The position numbers were made by a program, and so were the translations under genes. From assembly GCA_943704425.1 (NCBI GenBank), contig CALSCP010002175.1, positions 67,448 to 126,673 on the forward strand: a stretch of DNA of 59,226 bases. Direction: 5' to 3'. Below the pieces are notes generated by a model. The model worked only from the letters and a program-made list of their open reading frames with translations. It had not been told where the DNA came from and made no database searches. The DNA comes from Ministeria vibrans ATCC 50519 (taxonomy: Eukaryota > Opisthokonta > Filasterea). Of the stretch, positions 22,801-40,050 are shown one piece after another (the stretch's first letter is position 1; each line of letters begins with the position of its first letter).

Positions 22801-25434
22801 TATCGCAGCTTTGCTCCCACATTAAGCGACAGCTTGCCACTGCTGACTCGCTGCACGCTCAGCTCATTGAGCAATATCAAGAGGCGCTCAAGTCGCTCTT
22901 GAGCCGTGCTCGCATTGTGGCCATGACGACCACAGGTATGACAAGAGACTAATCCCAGCGCATCATTATATTATTTTTACTATTAGTATTAGTATTAGTA
23001 TTATTATTACTTATTCTTATTATTCTTATTCTTATTCTTATTCTTGTCCTTATTCTTATTCTTATTATTATTATTATTATTATATTATTATATTATTTAT
23101 GTTTTTCATGCTCCAACTTTTTTTTTTCTCTTTCTGCAGGCGCTGCCATTCACGATCGCCTTGTGCGGTCCATTGAAGGCCGTGTGCTTGTTGTGGAGGA
23201 GGCGGCGGAAATTTTGGAACCACAGTTGTTGGCGTGCCTTCACGAGCGGATTGAACACGTCATTCAGATTGGCGATCACTTGCAGTTGCAGCCAACGGTG
23301 AACACGCACCGTCTCAAGGTCGACAAGAAGTTTCGCTGGTCTCTCTTTGAGCGTCTCGTCAAGGCGAAGCGTCCCTTTGCCACCCTGCGCTTCCAAGGAC
23401 GCCAGCTGCCCACTCTTGTGCCGCTGCTCCAGCAGGTGCACACTGGCTACAAAGGTCTCGAGTCCAACATGAACTCGGTCGCACACCTCAAGGCCATCAA
23501 TTGTCTCTACCCTCAAGAGGCTCCTTTTACCTTTCTCGCTCATTCCAATCGATCACAGGCCATGTACAATGAGCACGAAGCATTCCTTGTCCTGCAGCTG
23601 CTCCACCTCCTTACGACTGGCTCGAATCCCCCTGTCATCCTTAACAAAGTGACCGTTCTCGCTGGCTACGCTCGTCAGGTCTGTCGAGAAAGAGAAATAA
23701 TCCGTGATGTTTTATAATAATTTATTATTATTATTATTATTTTATCAAATTGATGTGACTTTGACCATTCTGTTATTATTAGTGTTATTGATGTGATTTT
23801 GGCCTTTATTATTATAATTTTTTATTATTTATTATTATTATTATAATTATTATTATTATTATTGTAGACATTGATTGATGTGACTTTGATCATTCTGTAG
23901 GTTGAATTGTTGAAGAAGTTGTTGTCGAACCACGACATGTCGGAAGCGACAGTGATGACAGTCGACGCAGCCCAGGGTGCCGAGAACGACGTAGTGATTG
24001 TGTCGCTGGTGCGAAGCGCTGGTGCAGGGACGCCCATTGGGTTCATGAGCACAAACAATCGCATTGTGGTGCTGGCTTCGCGTGCGCGACGTGCTCTCTA
24101 CCTGGTCGGCCACGGCGAAACATTTAAGTCTGCTCGCAAGTCTGTTTGGCCCAATCTCATCAAGTTTATGAGCACCAAATCAGCCGTGGTCTCCCAGCTT
24201 GACTACGTCTGTCCTGTACATGGGCGCACCAAGAACACCTTTTCACTCAAAGCAAACGGTATGATAATATAATAATTATTAGAATAATTAGAATTATATA
24301 ATAATTATTAATGATATTTAAACAACAATAAACAACCAAAGGTGCGTCTACCGGTCTTGACACTCTCTTTGTAGTGCCTCAACAGCAGCAGTGGAAACCA
24401 CCTCTATTGTGCTGCGAACAAGTGAAGCTGAATTGCAAGCACACAGCTCTGTGTAGTGAAGCCACAGCCTCCTTGTTTGTCTGTCGCGACTGTATCAAAC
24501 CCGTTATGACCGTACGAAAAGTGACAAAACCAAAATATTATTATGTTATTAATTATTTATTTATTTATTTTGGGGGGGACCTTGTTCTTTGTGATCTTTT
24601 CAGGGCAACAGAGTGCCGCCCTCTTACTGGACAAGCATCAAGGCGAACAAGCGTCCCGATCATGGCAAAGAGTTTTTTGATGTAACAGACTCTATGCGAC
24701 ATTGCGTGGAGGACCTGATGAATGCGACCGCCGAGCCCGCAACGCACGGCACCGGTGCCGACTCGCACAAGGAAATATTTATCAAGTTTAAGGTGCTCAA
24801 AGTGGAGCGGTGTGAAAACTGGCCGCTGTGGGAACGCTATGCACAGTATCGTCGACAGCGCCTGGAGGAGTTGGTTGGAGAGAGAGCTGTGCTGCGCGAC
24901 GAATACGAAACGCAGCTGCAAAAGGGCATTTTGAAGACGCACGAAGTATTGACGGACGCCTGGCGCAGGGGAGATGATAAGATGCACAGCTTTTGCGAGT
25001 CTCGTGCGAACGAACATTTTTTGTTTCACGGGACGGATGCTGCCGCGAGCAACAACATTGGCAGTGGGGGTTTTATCGACAAGATTGGCAAAGGCATGTT
25101 CGGCGAAGGCTGTTACTTTGCCGAGCGATCGTCCAAGTCAGACCATTACACGGGGACTTCACCTCCTTACACTATGTTTGTCGCTCGCGTCACTCTGGGT
25201 CTCTACCACGAGCAGCTACATTCAGACAACACTTTGAAAATGCCGCCTTGCTCTCGCCCGTACTGCCACGACTTCAAGTTGTGTGCGTCACAGCGTCACG
25301 TACGCCCTCACAGTGTCGTCTTTGTGGCTGGCCAGCGACCCCAATCCCATCCTGCTCGCTTCCGTGAGTTTATTGTGTACGACAAGGCGGCCGCCTACCC
25401 CGAGTATCGCGTGACCTACAAGAGGGTGACATGA
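19564..25434 (+). CDS. NFX1/ZNFX1-type SF1 helicase fused to a C-terminal PARP domain
   Basis: Six exons (19564-21783, 21852-22935, 23140-23678, 23901-24258, 24342-24511, 24604-25434) give about 1,733 residues; all junctions keep frame. Exon 5 may start at 24375 instead. Residues about 200-330 look ARM-like. Helicase motifs: VQGPPGTGKSRLA (Walker A), VITYKNKALDDF (Ia), VVEEAAEILEP (DEAA-type motif II), QIGDHLQLQP (III), VMTVDAAQGAENDVVIVSL (V) and NRIVVLASRARRALYLVG (VI). This is the Upf1/ZNFX1 clade. A Cys-rich NFX1-like stretch (CCEQVKLNCKHTALC) follows. The last exons encode PARP: NATAEPATHGTGADSHK, FLFHGTD, GMFGEGCYFAERSSKSDHY, FREFIVYD, with the H-Y-E triad complete. It probably unwinds or senses RNA and ADP-ribosylates bound factors or RNA. 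A poly-Ala/Ser insert lies at residues 80-105. Confidence 0.9.
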
Positions 25435-26160
25435 AAGTGACATATTGAATGAAACCCAATGCAAACCCAAGCAAGGGTGAAATACTTTCAAAAAGCTTAA
25501 CCGTATTTAGTGACTAGCTATGGCTAGCTAGGGGTAAGATGATAAAACAGTGACAGGAATCCCATTATATTAATGGAGTCACAGAAGGAAAAGTAAAATA
25601 TAAATAATTTTATTGATCTTTTCGAATTTCGCCGCAACAGAGGTAAGCCCGCCTCAGACGAACCCCAAATCTCCAAAGAATGAAGCGCCCATATAGATCC
25701 ACAAAAAATAAATCAAAATAATTAATTAAAATAATTATTTAGATTTTAGAATAAGTCAAATTATTTCGTCCTCTTCCTTTTTTGTCGCCCCCCCTTAGTG
25801 TACCTCCCCGCTCGAAGAGGAGAGCATGTCGGGAATCGGCGCAGCGACGGTGCGATCTACATTTTGCTGAAAAAAAAGAAACTGGTTTTGTCGACCAGTG
25901 TTTTCCGCTCGTTTAACACACACCCCGGCTTTGCCCTACCACGCCCTGTGTCTGCTGCATGTCCTCCCATCGCGCTTTTGCCTCAATCTTCGCCGATTGT
26001 CTTTGTTGAACCGGCTTTTTTTTTTTCTCACCTTCAAATGTTTCGCTCCTGCAAACGTCCGGACTTCTTACCGCATTTCCAAGCCGCATGCGGACTCTTC
26101 TTGGTGAAAAAATGTTGATTGGCGCGCGCGGGCTAGAGGGTGACGCTGTTGGAGTGGCAA
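25435..26160. other. Spacer between helicase-PARP and TFIIA
   Basis: About 720 bases. The first 360 are AT-rich. The frame at 25798-26118 plus lacks recognisable content and overlaps the likely TFIIA 5' UTR, so I do not call it a gene. TTTTTTTTTCTCACCTTC lies near 26016. Confidence 0.5.
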
Positions 26161-27204
26161 ATGGCGCAAAATCAACATTGGCTTCGACCGTCTGTGTTCA
26201 ACTTACGTCTCTCCTTCGCTTCTACAGCAAAAGTATGCGGACGCCGTCATCAAGGATGTCATTGCGAGTATTCGTGAAGAGTTTCTTGCGCAGGGAGTTG
26301 GCGAGGATGTCGTGGATGATCTGCAAGAGGTACACAACGACAGCAGGAGATTGGTGGACGAGACACTGACCTTTCGATCAACTGCAGTTGTGGAGAGAGA
26401 AACTGAACCAGGCAAGAGTATTTCCGACGTCGGCCAATGTGGTGTACGCTCCAGCAAGTCGTGCGCGCGGAACCGTAATCAAGCGAGAGAGAGAGGAGAA
26501 AGAAACAAAGTGATAGAGAGAGAGAGAGAGAGCGAGAACACAAACCTCAACTCATCATTCCTTGTTACATATATGCAGTCAAGCAAAACCAACGACAAAA
26601 ACACGACAGGCACAAACACAGACGCAAGCACATCATCAGGTGACAACCCAACAACAACAGCAGCAGCAGGAGCAACATTGCCGTATCCCCTGCGCAACAG
26701 CACAGCCGATCAGACCCCCTCTGTCCCCGCATCACTCGCCGCGCTCCCTTCGCTCCCGCTTGCTCCTTCCGCCTCACTCGCCGCCACTCCCACACTGGGT
26801 ATCCACTATCTTCCGAAATCTCCATCCCAGTCCCTTATATTCCTTGCGATCGTATTCCTTGTGGGGCACCACTAACAACACACATTCACAGATAAACCCA
26901 AAGACGGATCAACGAGCAAAAAATCGGCTATGGATCTGCGCACTGAGGGTATGATTGATCCAGACGACGACGACAACAGCTCACTGGGCGATGATGATGA
27001 TGACGATGAGCCTGATGATGTGAGTGAGAGCGAGAGAGTGTCTGTGATTATCATGAAGACTGTGCATTTTTGTTGTTTTACATGTTGCTCACTGTCTTTT
27101 TTGTGTTTAGAATCCTGATGAATTTTTGGTCTGTCAGTACACTAAAGTAACGCGAAAGAAGACCCAATGGAAATGTCAATTGAAGGTAGACACTCATTAA
27201 ATAT
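26161..27204 (+). CDS. GTF2A1: TFIIA large (alpha/beta) subunit, 3' end incomplete
   Basis: TFIIA stabilises TBP on promoters; the large subunit pairs with TFIIA-gamma. The N-terminal helical motif is clear in exon 26228-26330: KYADAVIKDVIASIREEF, then LAQGVGEDVVDDLQE. The next exon supplies LWREKLNQ, ending at an apparent GC-AG donor (CAG|GCAAGA). A Gln/Thr/Pro-rich linker covers about 26576-26840, with two possible frames. Exon 26892-27018 encodes the acidic stretch before the beta domain (IDPDDDDNSSLGDDDDDDEP). Exon 27112-27186 encodes NPDEFLVCQYTKVTRKK and TQWKCQLK, the conserved beta-barrel strands. The usual final DGIM/G-x-DYxF segment is absent: the frame stops at 27204, or an exon is missing in the CT repeat that follows. 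The start codon is uncertain (26161 is plausible). Confidence 0.8.
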
Positions 27205-27249
27205 AAAAATAATATTATAAAACATTATAATAATAATACTAATAATAAT

Positions 27250-27301
27250 ACTCTCTCTCTTTCTATCACTTTGTTTCTTTCTCCCTCTCTCTCTCTCTCT
27301 C

Positions 27302-27390
<89 letters not shown>

Positions 27391-27412
27391 ATCACTTTGT
27401 TTCTTTCTCCCC

Positions 27413-27510
<98 letters not shown>
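27250..27510. repeat. Long CT microsatellite between two truncated convergent genes
   Basis: Two near-pure (CT)n blocks (about 27282-27385 and 27417-27507) are separated by a repeated TTTCTATCACTTTGTTTCTTTCTC motif. The same ATCACTTTGTT-type interruption is found at 780-920, so it is a family of interspersed simple repeats. Confidence 0.95.
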
Positions 27511-27511
<1 letters not shown>

Positions 27512-27557
27512 AATATAATGTATTGTCCCTCGCTCTCTCTCTCTGCATCTTTCTTAC

Positions 27558-28331
27558 CTGAGGTCGCTCAATGACTTCTGCCTCGCGAATGACAATAGAG
27601 TAGCCGCGAAAGTAACCCGCGTAGAGACGACGGGGTGACTGCGAGGCCAGTTGGCTCATAAGACGAGGAACATACACATAGCTGTCGTCGTCAATCTGCA
27701 CAATGGGAGTCGCTTGAGACACAGCAAAAACGTACAGACTACGGACCTTTGTGAGCCATTTGAAACGAAAGTGGGTTCGTGCGTGCTTGATGGAGAGAAT
27801 GACTTTGGTAGTGAGGTTGCCGTAGGACTCCCTGTAGTCGTCGAGAAGCACAATGTCGTTGTGCTGGGCGAGTTCTTCGCGGAAGAGCCGAGCGCGTCGC
27901 CGCTTCACCATGTCCGACGTGTTCTCGTCGCTCTCGAAGCCTAAGATGCCCACGTAGAAGCGGAGGATGCAGTGATGGCGTGGGGTTGGATCGGACGCAC
28001 CCTGTGGCGAGCAGTAGCGTCCGTACGTGTCGCGAATCACCTTGCGAAAGGCCAATCGGTCGAGGTGAGTGATCGACACCAAAAGCAGGTCTGTCTCGGC
28101 CAAACACTCGGCAGCGCCCTTTCCCGCGCCACACTGCGGTGTCTGTTCCAGATTGACACCCAGTGTGTCGGTTACGGCCCGTCGCATTCGTCTCGGAGCG
28201 GAGGAGGGCGCCACATCGACTTCGCGCACGCCGACGGGATTCACAGGTGCCTCTGGCCCTCCCGACGACAGCAACAGGGCAACAAGCCAGCCCACGATCA
28301 GACCCAAAAGGACTGCTCCAAACGGGCGCAT
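27558..28331 (-). CDS. GT31-family beta-1,3-galactosyltransferase-like, C-terminus missing
   Basis: Two exons (28331-27747, 27695-27558) are visible. A short N-terminal tail MRPFGAV leads to a signal-anchor TM (LLGLIVGWLVALLLSSGG), giving a type II Golgi protein. Conserved GT31 motifs: RLAFRKVIRDTYGR, HNDIVLLDDYRESYGNLTTK, and FKWLTK spliced to IDDDSYVYVP, so the DDD (DxD-type) metal site is created by splicing. LYAGYFRGYS follows. Exon 2 ends at CAG|GTAAG, but the remaining third of the enzyme (usually YPxYxxGxxYVxS and an EDV motif) is not found. Downstream is only GA repeat and then the convergent TFIIA gene. It is therefore truncated or misassembled. Likely role: extension of secretory-pathway glycans. 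Confidence 0.8.
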
Positions 28332-28410
28332 ATAATGTCAAAAAATGAATGAAAGTATGAAACCAGTCCTCAAACTGAAACCACCAAAGTGAAATTGTGT
28401 AAACAATCAT

Positions 28411-30726
<2,316 letters not shown>

Positions 30727-30922
30727 GCCGACAGCGTCCGCAGACGACGACCTAATGCATGAAGCATACTTGACAGTAAAGAGAGGATCAAGGGAGAAAA
30801 TCGATTGAATGTTTATTGTTTAATGTTGAGTGTTGAGTGTTGAATTTTTGATGAGAAAGAATATTAACAATAGAACCGTTGAATAGTTATTATTTTCGCT
30901 TTTGCTTTGCTTGTCCAGGACC

Positions 30923-32616
30923 ATGTCTGAACCGACTGGTGAGACGTCCAAGCGTCCCAAGGGTAAGGATATTTTGCGTACAGGAAATGGGTTTCTCTTT
31001 CTGACTCTCTCTTTCCCTCTCTCTCCTCTCTCCTCCCGTCTGATTCTTGGCGGGTGCAGACACGGCGTTCCGCCAGCAGCGGCTGCCGGCCTGGCACCCC
31101 TTAATAACGCCCAAGTCGGTCATTCCCGTGTTTCTTCTTGTCGCAGTCGTCTTTGTGCCCCTCGGCATCGGCATGCTCGTCACCACCAACGCCGTATGTG
31201 CCATTCCCCTCCCCCTTGACCCCTCCACTCTCTCCATTTCGTCGTCTGTGTTGTGTTGGCGCAAAAGGGGAATTTTTTTTTCTGTCGTTTTGATGTTTTA
31301 AAAATATCCTCAACACAAAAGAGACTGAAGTGAGTGTCTATTCTGCAGCTGTCCGAGTACTCTTTCGACTATACCAACTGTGCGGCGCTCGAGGGAGGCG
31401 GTACGTGTGCATCGCAGGTAAGAACAGATTCTTTAGAATCAACCTTCAAACTGACACACAATCTACACAATATTTACACTATCACTTTGCTTCTCTCTCT
31501 CTATCACTCTCTCAAACTCTCAAACTCACACACACACACACACACTCACTCACTTTGTTTCTAAACCCTCCCCTCTCTTTTTCATACGCACAGGTCGCAA
31601 TGGGCTTTCAAAACTGCACCTGTAACATCACCGTCACTATTCCCAAGACACTCGACGGCACCGTCTACATGTATTATGGCCTGACCAACTTTTACCAGGT
31701 ACAAAAAGGGTTTTGTCTTGGTTTGTCATCATTTTCACCTTTCTTCTTCTTCTGTAGAACCACCGTCGCTACGTCAAGTCACGCGACGACGTTCAACTGA
31801 ACGGCGCTCTTGCAGCCGCTAAGACGTGTGACCCTCTGACAAGTGCCGGCGGAGCGCCTTACGCGCCCTGTGGACTTATCGCCAACAGCATGTTTAACGG
31901 TACGAAACGACTGTGCACACTGCTTGCTTCTTACGTTACTTGCGTAGACACCCTCCGCCTTGTTCCAGCACTGGGCGGCCCGCCGATCTTCCAGAAGAGC
32001 ACGGGGATTGCGTGGACGAGCGACGTTGACACCAAGTTCAACAACCCGCCGCCCAGCAGCAACCTGACGCTCGCCTTTGCCGGCTCCCTCCAGCCGCCCA
32101 ACTGGCCCTTCTCGCCCGCCGAAATTGGCAACACCGCCGGGCACCCCAACGGCCCTGGCTTCAAGAACGAGGACTTTATTGTGTGGATGCGTGTGGCGGC
32201 TCTCCCCAACTTCCGCAAGCTTTACCGCATTCAAGAGAACGGTCTGCAGGCCGGCGACTACTTTCTCCTTGTAGACTACAGTACGCGCGCAAAAAATTCT
32301 CTCTCGTGTGTGTATGTGTCTTTGTGTGTGTGTGTGTCTTTGTGTGTCTTTGTGGTGCGTGTGTTTGTGTGTGACTGACCAGTGTGTGTGTGTGTGTGTT
32401 ATGTGTTGCGTAGACTTCCCTGCGCTCAACTTTGAAGGCACCAAGTCGATGATTGTGACGCAGAGCAGTTGGATTGGCGGCAAAAGTGCATTTCTGGGCG
32501 TTGCGTACATTGTTGTTGGTGCTATATGTCTGCTCATTGGCGCCTTCTTCATCCTCCTCAACCGCATCAAGCCCCGCGCTCTTGGCGATCCCGCCCTCCT
32601 CAAGTGGTCCTACTGA
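30923..32616 (+). CDS. CDC50: CDC50/LEM3 family: P4-ATPase (lipid flippase) beta subunit
   Basis: Seven short exons give about 330 residues. The start ATG at 30923 gives MSEPTGETSKRPK, then DTAFRQQRLPAWHPLITPK, the family hallmark before TM1. TM1 is VIPVFLLVAVVFVPLGIGM. The exoplasmic domain contains paired Cys (YTNCAALEGGGTC, NCTCNI) and [21 protein letters not shown], characteristic of CDC50, plus N-glycosylation sites. The second half has IVWMRVAALPNFRKLYR and then TM2 (AYIVVGAICLLIGAFFIL). CDC50 proteins chaperone P4-ATPases out of the ER and are needed for phospholipid flipping. Length, motifs and two-TM topology all match. The frame at 32469-34094 that overlaps its end is a shadow plus the next gene. 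Confidence 0.93.
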
Positions 32617-32738
32617 TCCTCTCTTTTTGTTTTTCGAAAATGAACGATTGTATTTTCTTTTCAGTACTATTACTTTTTAAAACGAACAAACATCACAATA
32701 ACAGTACATTTTCATTTGGGTTTTTATTATTTTGTCTC

Positions 32739-33501
32739 ATGTCCTCCCAACGAATCCTCACCCTCCAACAACACCTTACTCCTTTCTCCATGTCTGCCGC
32801 AAGCACTGCCGACCTCTCTAAAATCAACAATCTCTCCAACGCAGATGCACAATTGTGCTTTGAACAGTACGCCAAAAACCATCACTCCACGCTCCTGTGT
32901 CTATCCCGCGTCTCCTATCCTCGCAGAGTATGTGCCAGCCAGGTATGGGCCTCGAGTATGGTACATCAACGTCCATTTGCCTCTCTAGCGGCGCTCATCG
33001 ACACCGCCGAGCTTCTCTGGTTCGAAACGTACGCGAAACACCGTTCGCAGCTGCTCACAGCCATCGCTGCGCACGGCACACTCGGCCAGGCGGTTGCTGA
33101 ACAGCGTGATGCTGTCAATCATGCCCACGACGGCGATCTAGCGACGCTACGTCAAGCAAATGAGCAATACGAGACGCGACACGGTCACAAGTGCATTGTG
33201 TTTGCGTCGGGTCTCACTGTGCCCGCCATGATCAGTGCCGTCCGCTCACGACTTGGCAACTCTGTCGACACTGAGTTTGATCTATGTGCTCAACAGGTAG
33301 GCACACGCGCGCACCACAAAGACATACACACACACCACAAAGACATACACACCACAAAGACACACACACCACAGAGACATACGCACACACCACAAAGACA
33401 CACTCACACACCACAAAGACACACACACACCACAAAGACATACACACACGCACCACAAAGACATACACACACACCACAAAGACATAAACACACACCACAA
33501 A

Positions 33502-33552
<51 letters not shown>

Positions 33553-34179
33553 TCGTAAATGCATACATACGCACACACCCGTACACTAACAGACTCACCC
33601 ACCTGCACAAAACGCACCTCATTCAATTTGGATGTGTAGGTGAGTTTTATCAATGTCCTGCGATTATGCACCCTTGTCCAAGTGGACGCCCTCTCGCTCT
33701 CCACTGCTCCAACGTCATCACACAAGAACGGCCGCTCGCCTATCACATCACACGTTCTCGACACGTCACTGGGTCGTCCCGCAGCACATTTGCCTATTCA
33801 ACTGCAGCGCAATATTTCCGGCACTTTTGTTCCCATTGCTCAACACTCTACCGACTCCGACGGACGTGTATCCGCCTTTTACCCTCCCTTCTACGCTGCC
33901 CTCTTTCAAACAGGTGCGTTTCCAAAAAAAAATATATATATACAATACAATACCATGTTCTGGGGTGTCTGGGGGAGAAGGAGAAAGCTCATTGTCACTT
34001 CTCTGCGTTTAGGTTCGTTTCGTCTGCGTTTCGATACCAACGTCTACTTTTCACGACTGTCCCTGTCTGCGTTTTACCCACATGTTACGATTGATTTCGT
34101 CGTGGCCAATGCCAGTGAGCACTACCACGTGCCACTGCTGCTCAATCCCTACGGCTACTCGACCTATCGCGGAAGCTGA
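32739..34179 (+). CDS. Bifunctional allantoin synthase (OHCU decarboxylase - HIU hydrolase fusion)
   Basis: Three exons (32739-33296, 33639-33914, 34013-34179). The N-terminal half is OHCU decarboxylase: ASQVWASSMVHQRPFAS, then AAHGTLGQAVAEQ (catalytic His and Glu), LRQANEQYETRHGHKCIVFA. The C-terminal half is the transthyretin-like 5-hydroxyisourate hydrolase: ITSHVLDTSLGRPAAHLPIQ, STDSDGRVSAFYP, EHYHVPLLLNPYGYSTYRGS, with the signature YRGS C-terminus and catalytic His and Arg. The two domains convert the urate-oxidase product to S-allantoin, in the same order as in plant allantoin synthase. The first intron is a CA repeat array. The protein ends YRGS, not a clear SKL, so C-terminal peroxisome targeting is not evident; an internal PTS2-like signal could be RILTLQQHL near residue 5. 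Confidence 0.92.
33297..33560. repeat. CA-rich degenerate repeat array in an intron
   Basis: Multiple CACCACAAAGACA(T/C)ACACA units followed by a pure (CA)n tract (about 33502-33549). Related CACAAAGACACA units reappear at 53065-53250, so the same minisatellite family is dispersed in the genome. Confidence 0.92.
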
Positions 34180-34299
34180 TTGGGAACCAATGTACAAAAA
34201 CGAATTTAAAACCCATAATTATTAAAACTGGAGCACACACACAAAAGAGCCTGTATTGGATTGAGCGAAGGACAAGAACCACAGCAGATGCATGGGTGA

Positions 34300-38512
<4,213 letters not shown>

Positions 38513-38590
38513 CGGTAGGGCGGATGTAGGCTTGGGGTGGTGTGCGTTACTTCGATACAGAAAGAAGAGTGTGGAATTAGTGATTTATCA

Positions 38591-38780
38591 GTATCGGATT
38601 CCGATAAAAATCAGGTACGGAATTCCGATCATCGGACAGTCCGATTTCAGGTAAATCTCAAATTCTTTCAGATAGATCTGACTTTCCGATCCACGTCAGA
38701 TGTTTTCCGATGTTTTCCGATGTTTTCCGATGTTTTCCGATGTTTTCCGATGTTTTCCGATGTTTTCCAATGTTTTCCGA
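38591..38780. repeat. TCCGA palindrome cluster and 10-bp tandem repeat
   Basis: Three perfect inverted repeats lie close together: ATCGGATTCCGAT (38593-38605), CGGAATTCCG (38618-38627) and ATCGGACAGTCCGAT (38631-38645). They are followed by eight units of TGTTTTCCGA (38701-38780; the seventh has one change). The TCCGA core is common to both parts. The block lies upstream of the PARP2-type gene start and next to the 3' end of another minus-strand locus. Confidence 0.9.
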
Positions 38781-38841
38781 TGCTCTCATAAATGATCCCC
38801 AAATGCCTGTATTGTGCTCTAAACCTCTCTCGCTATCTCTC

Positions 38842-39817
38842 TCACTCGCAACCCATCTCAATGTAACATGTCAGAAGCCCCTCATCCTCACTCTCACGCT
38901 TGTTTTTCTTTTGCGACGCCTCCTTGTCGTCGTCGTCGCTCTGTCGCTTGCGCTTCCGCATTGCATCATCGAGCCCCGTGTCCGGGCGCACCCACCGTCG
39001 ACGCGCAGCCACCTTCGCGTTGTACTGTTGGCGTCGCGCCGGGTCCGCCAGCAGCCGGTCCTTGTACGTGTGGTGCAGGAAGATCATCGCGTCAAAGATG
39101 TCCGGCGACTTAAAAAAAACTTGAGTATTTTGAATGGATGAAAGGCCATCGAGCATAGTCGAAAAAACGCATGAGACGCTGCGCTACTGTAGGGCGCGTG
39201 GCGCCCTATAAATGCGCCCAGTGGCACTATTGTAAAGCAAAAGGCACTCTTCAGCAGCTTTACCATTGAAGACATCGCGAATATGGTCAAGGCGATTTAT
39301 GATGCCACTCATGAACGCGATCAGTATCACAGTCTCGCGTCGCTCGCTACCTGACCGCGCGCCAGAGATGTAAGCGAGGGTCTCATTCTCCCTGCGACAC
39401 TTCCTACACGCGTCAATAATAAGTCGCCACAACTCGATCCTCCAACTCTCCGATAACCATCCATGTTGTGATTTTAAGTGTGCTTCTTCGTCGACGAGAA
39501 CCAGCTCACAGTGACGAGAACACTATGCGGGTACTATGAGCATAGGAGCACGAACAAGAGGGTAAGCATGGTGTTAAAAATGGGCCTCTGTAGATGCGCG
39601 CACCGCAGATCAACTTGCTGCGCACTCCAGGGACAGTCTGCGCGAGCTTCATCCCAGCTAAGCACTTGAGCGTGGACCCAACGAAAGCGCGACGCCGCAA
39701 GGTCAGCAGAAACGCGTCCGCCTCGACTCTAGATTGCAAAAGGACACGACTGTCGATCGGGGTGGCACGCAGGCGTCCTCCGCTGGTGGCTGGGGCGGGT
39801 TGGTAGATGTGGGTCAT
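38842..39817 (-). CDS. Hypothetical minus-strand locus, multi-exon, unknown
   Basis: Three credible coding blocks. Block 1 (39817-39600) begins MTHIYQPAPATSGG and contains FLLTLRRRAFVGSTLK. Block 2 (about 39507-39184) has ELVLVDEEAHLKSQHGW, IELWRLIIDACRKC and FMSGIINRLDHIRDVFNG, then stops. Block 3 (39108-38842) follows a TTTTTTTTAAG acceptor with SPDIFDAMIFLHHTYKDRLL, ARRQQYNAKVAARRRWVR and a KRKRQSDDDDKE nuclear-type tail. Their joining is unclear, and blocks 2 and 3 could be different genes. No family recognised. The basic-acidic tail suggests a nuclear protein. Low confidence in the exon chain; moderate that block 3 is real. Confidence 0.4.
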
Positions 39818-40050
39818 GGCAGGGGCGAGAGCAGGGAATTGAAGTGATCTCGTTTAATGAGGGACAGGGAGTTGCGGGATCGGTCAGCCTCATTCTCTAA
39901 TCTCTATCTTAGCAACTCATACTCTCACTGCTTTTCTAAGTTCTCAGTGTGGCGCCTTCTACGAAAACACAAAGCCGAACAGTACGCGTGTGGGTTGTTT
40001 AGTTGTGGTCCGTTGATGTTGATTTGACCAGCCCGAAACACTGCTAACCT
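39818..40050. other. Intergenic, nothing recognised
   Basis: About 230 bases between the hypothetical locus and the 3' end of the four-TM gene; no element seen. Confidence 0.5.

Noticed and set aside
25798-26118. 106-codon plus-strand frame before TFIIA
   Set aside because: No family match, low-complexity composition, and it overlaps the probable TFIIA 5' region.
32469-32738. Upstream extension of the allantoin synthase frame
   Set aside because: It overlaps the last CDC50 exon in another frame; homology starts after Met at 32739.
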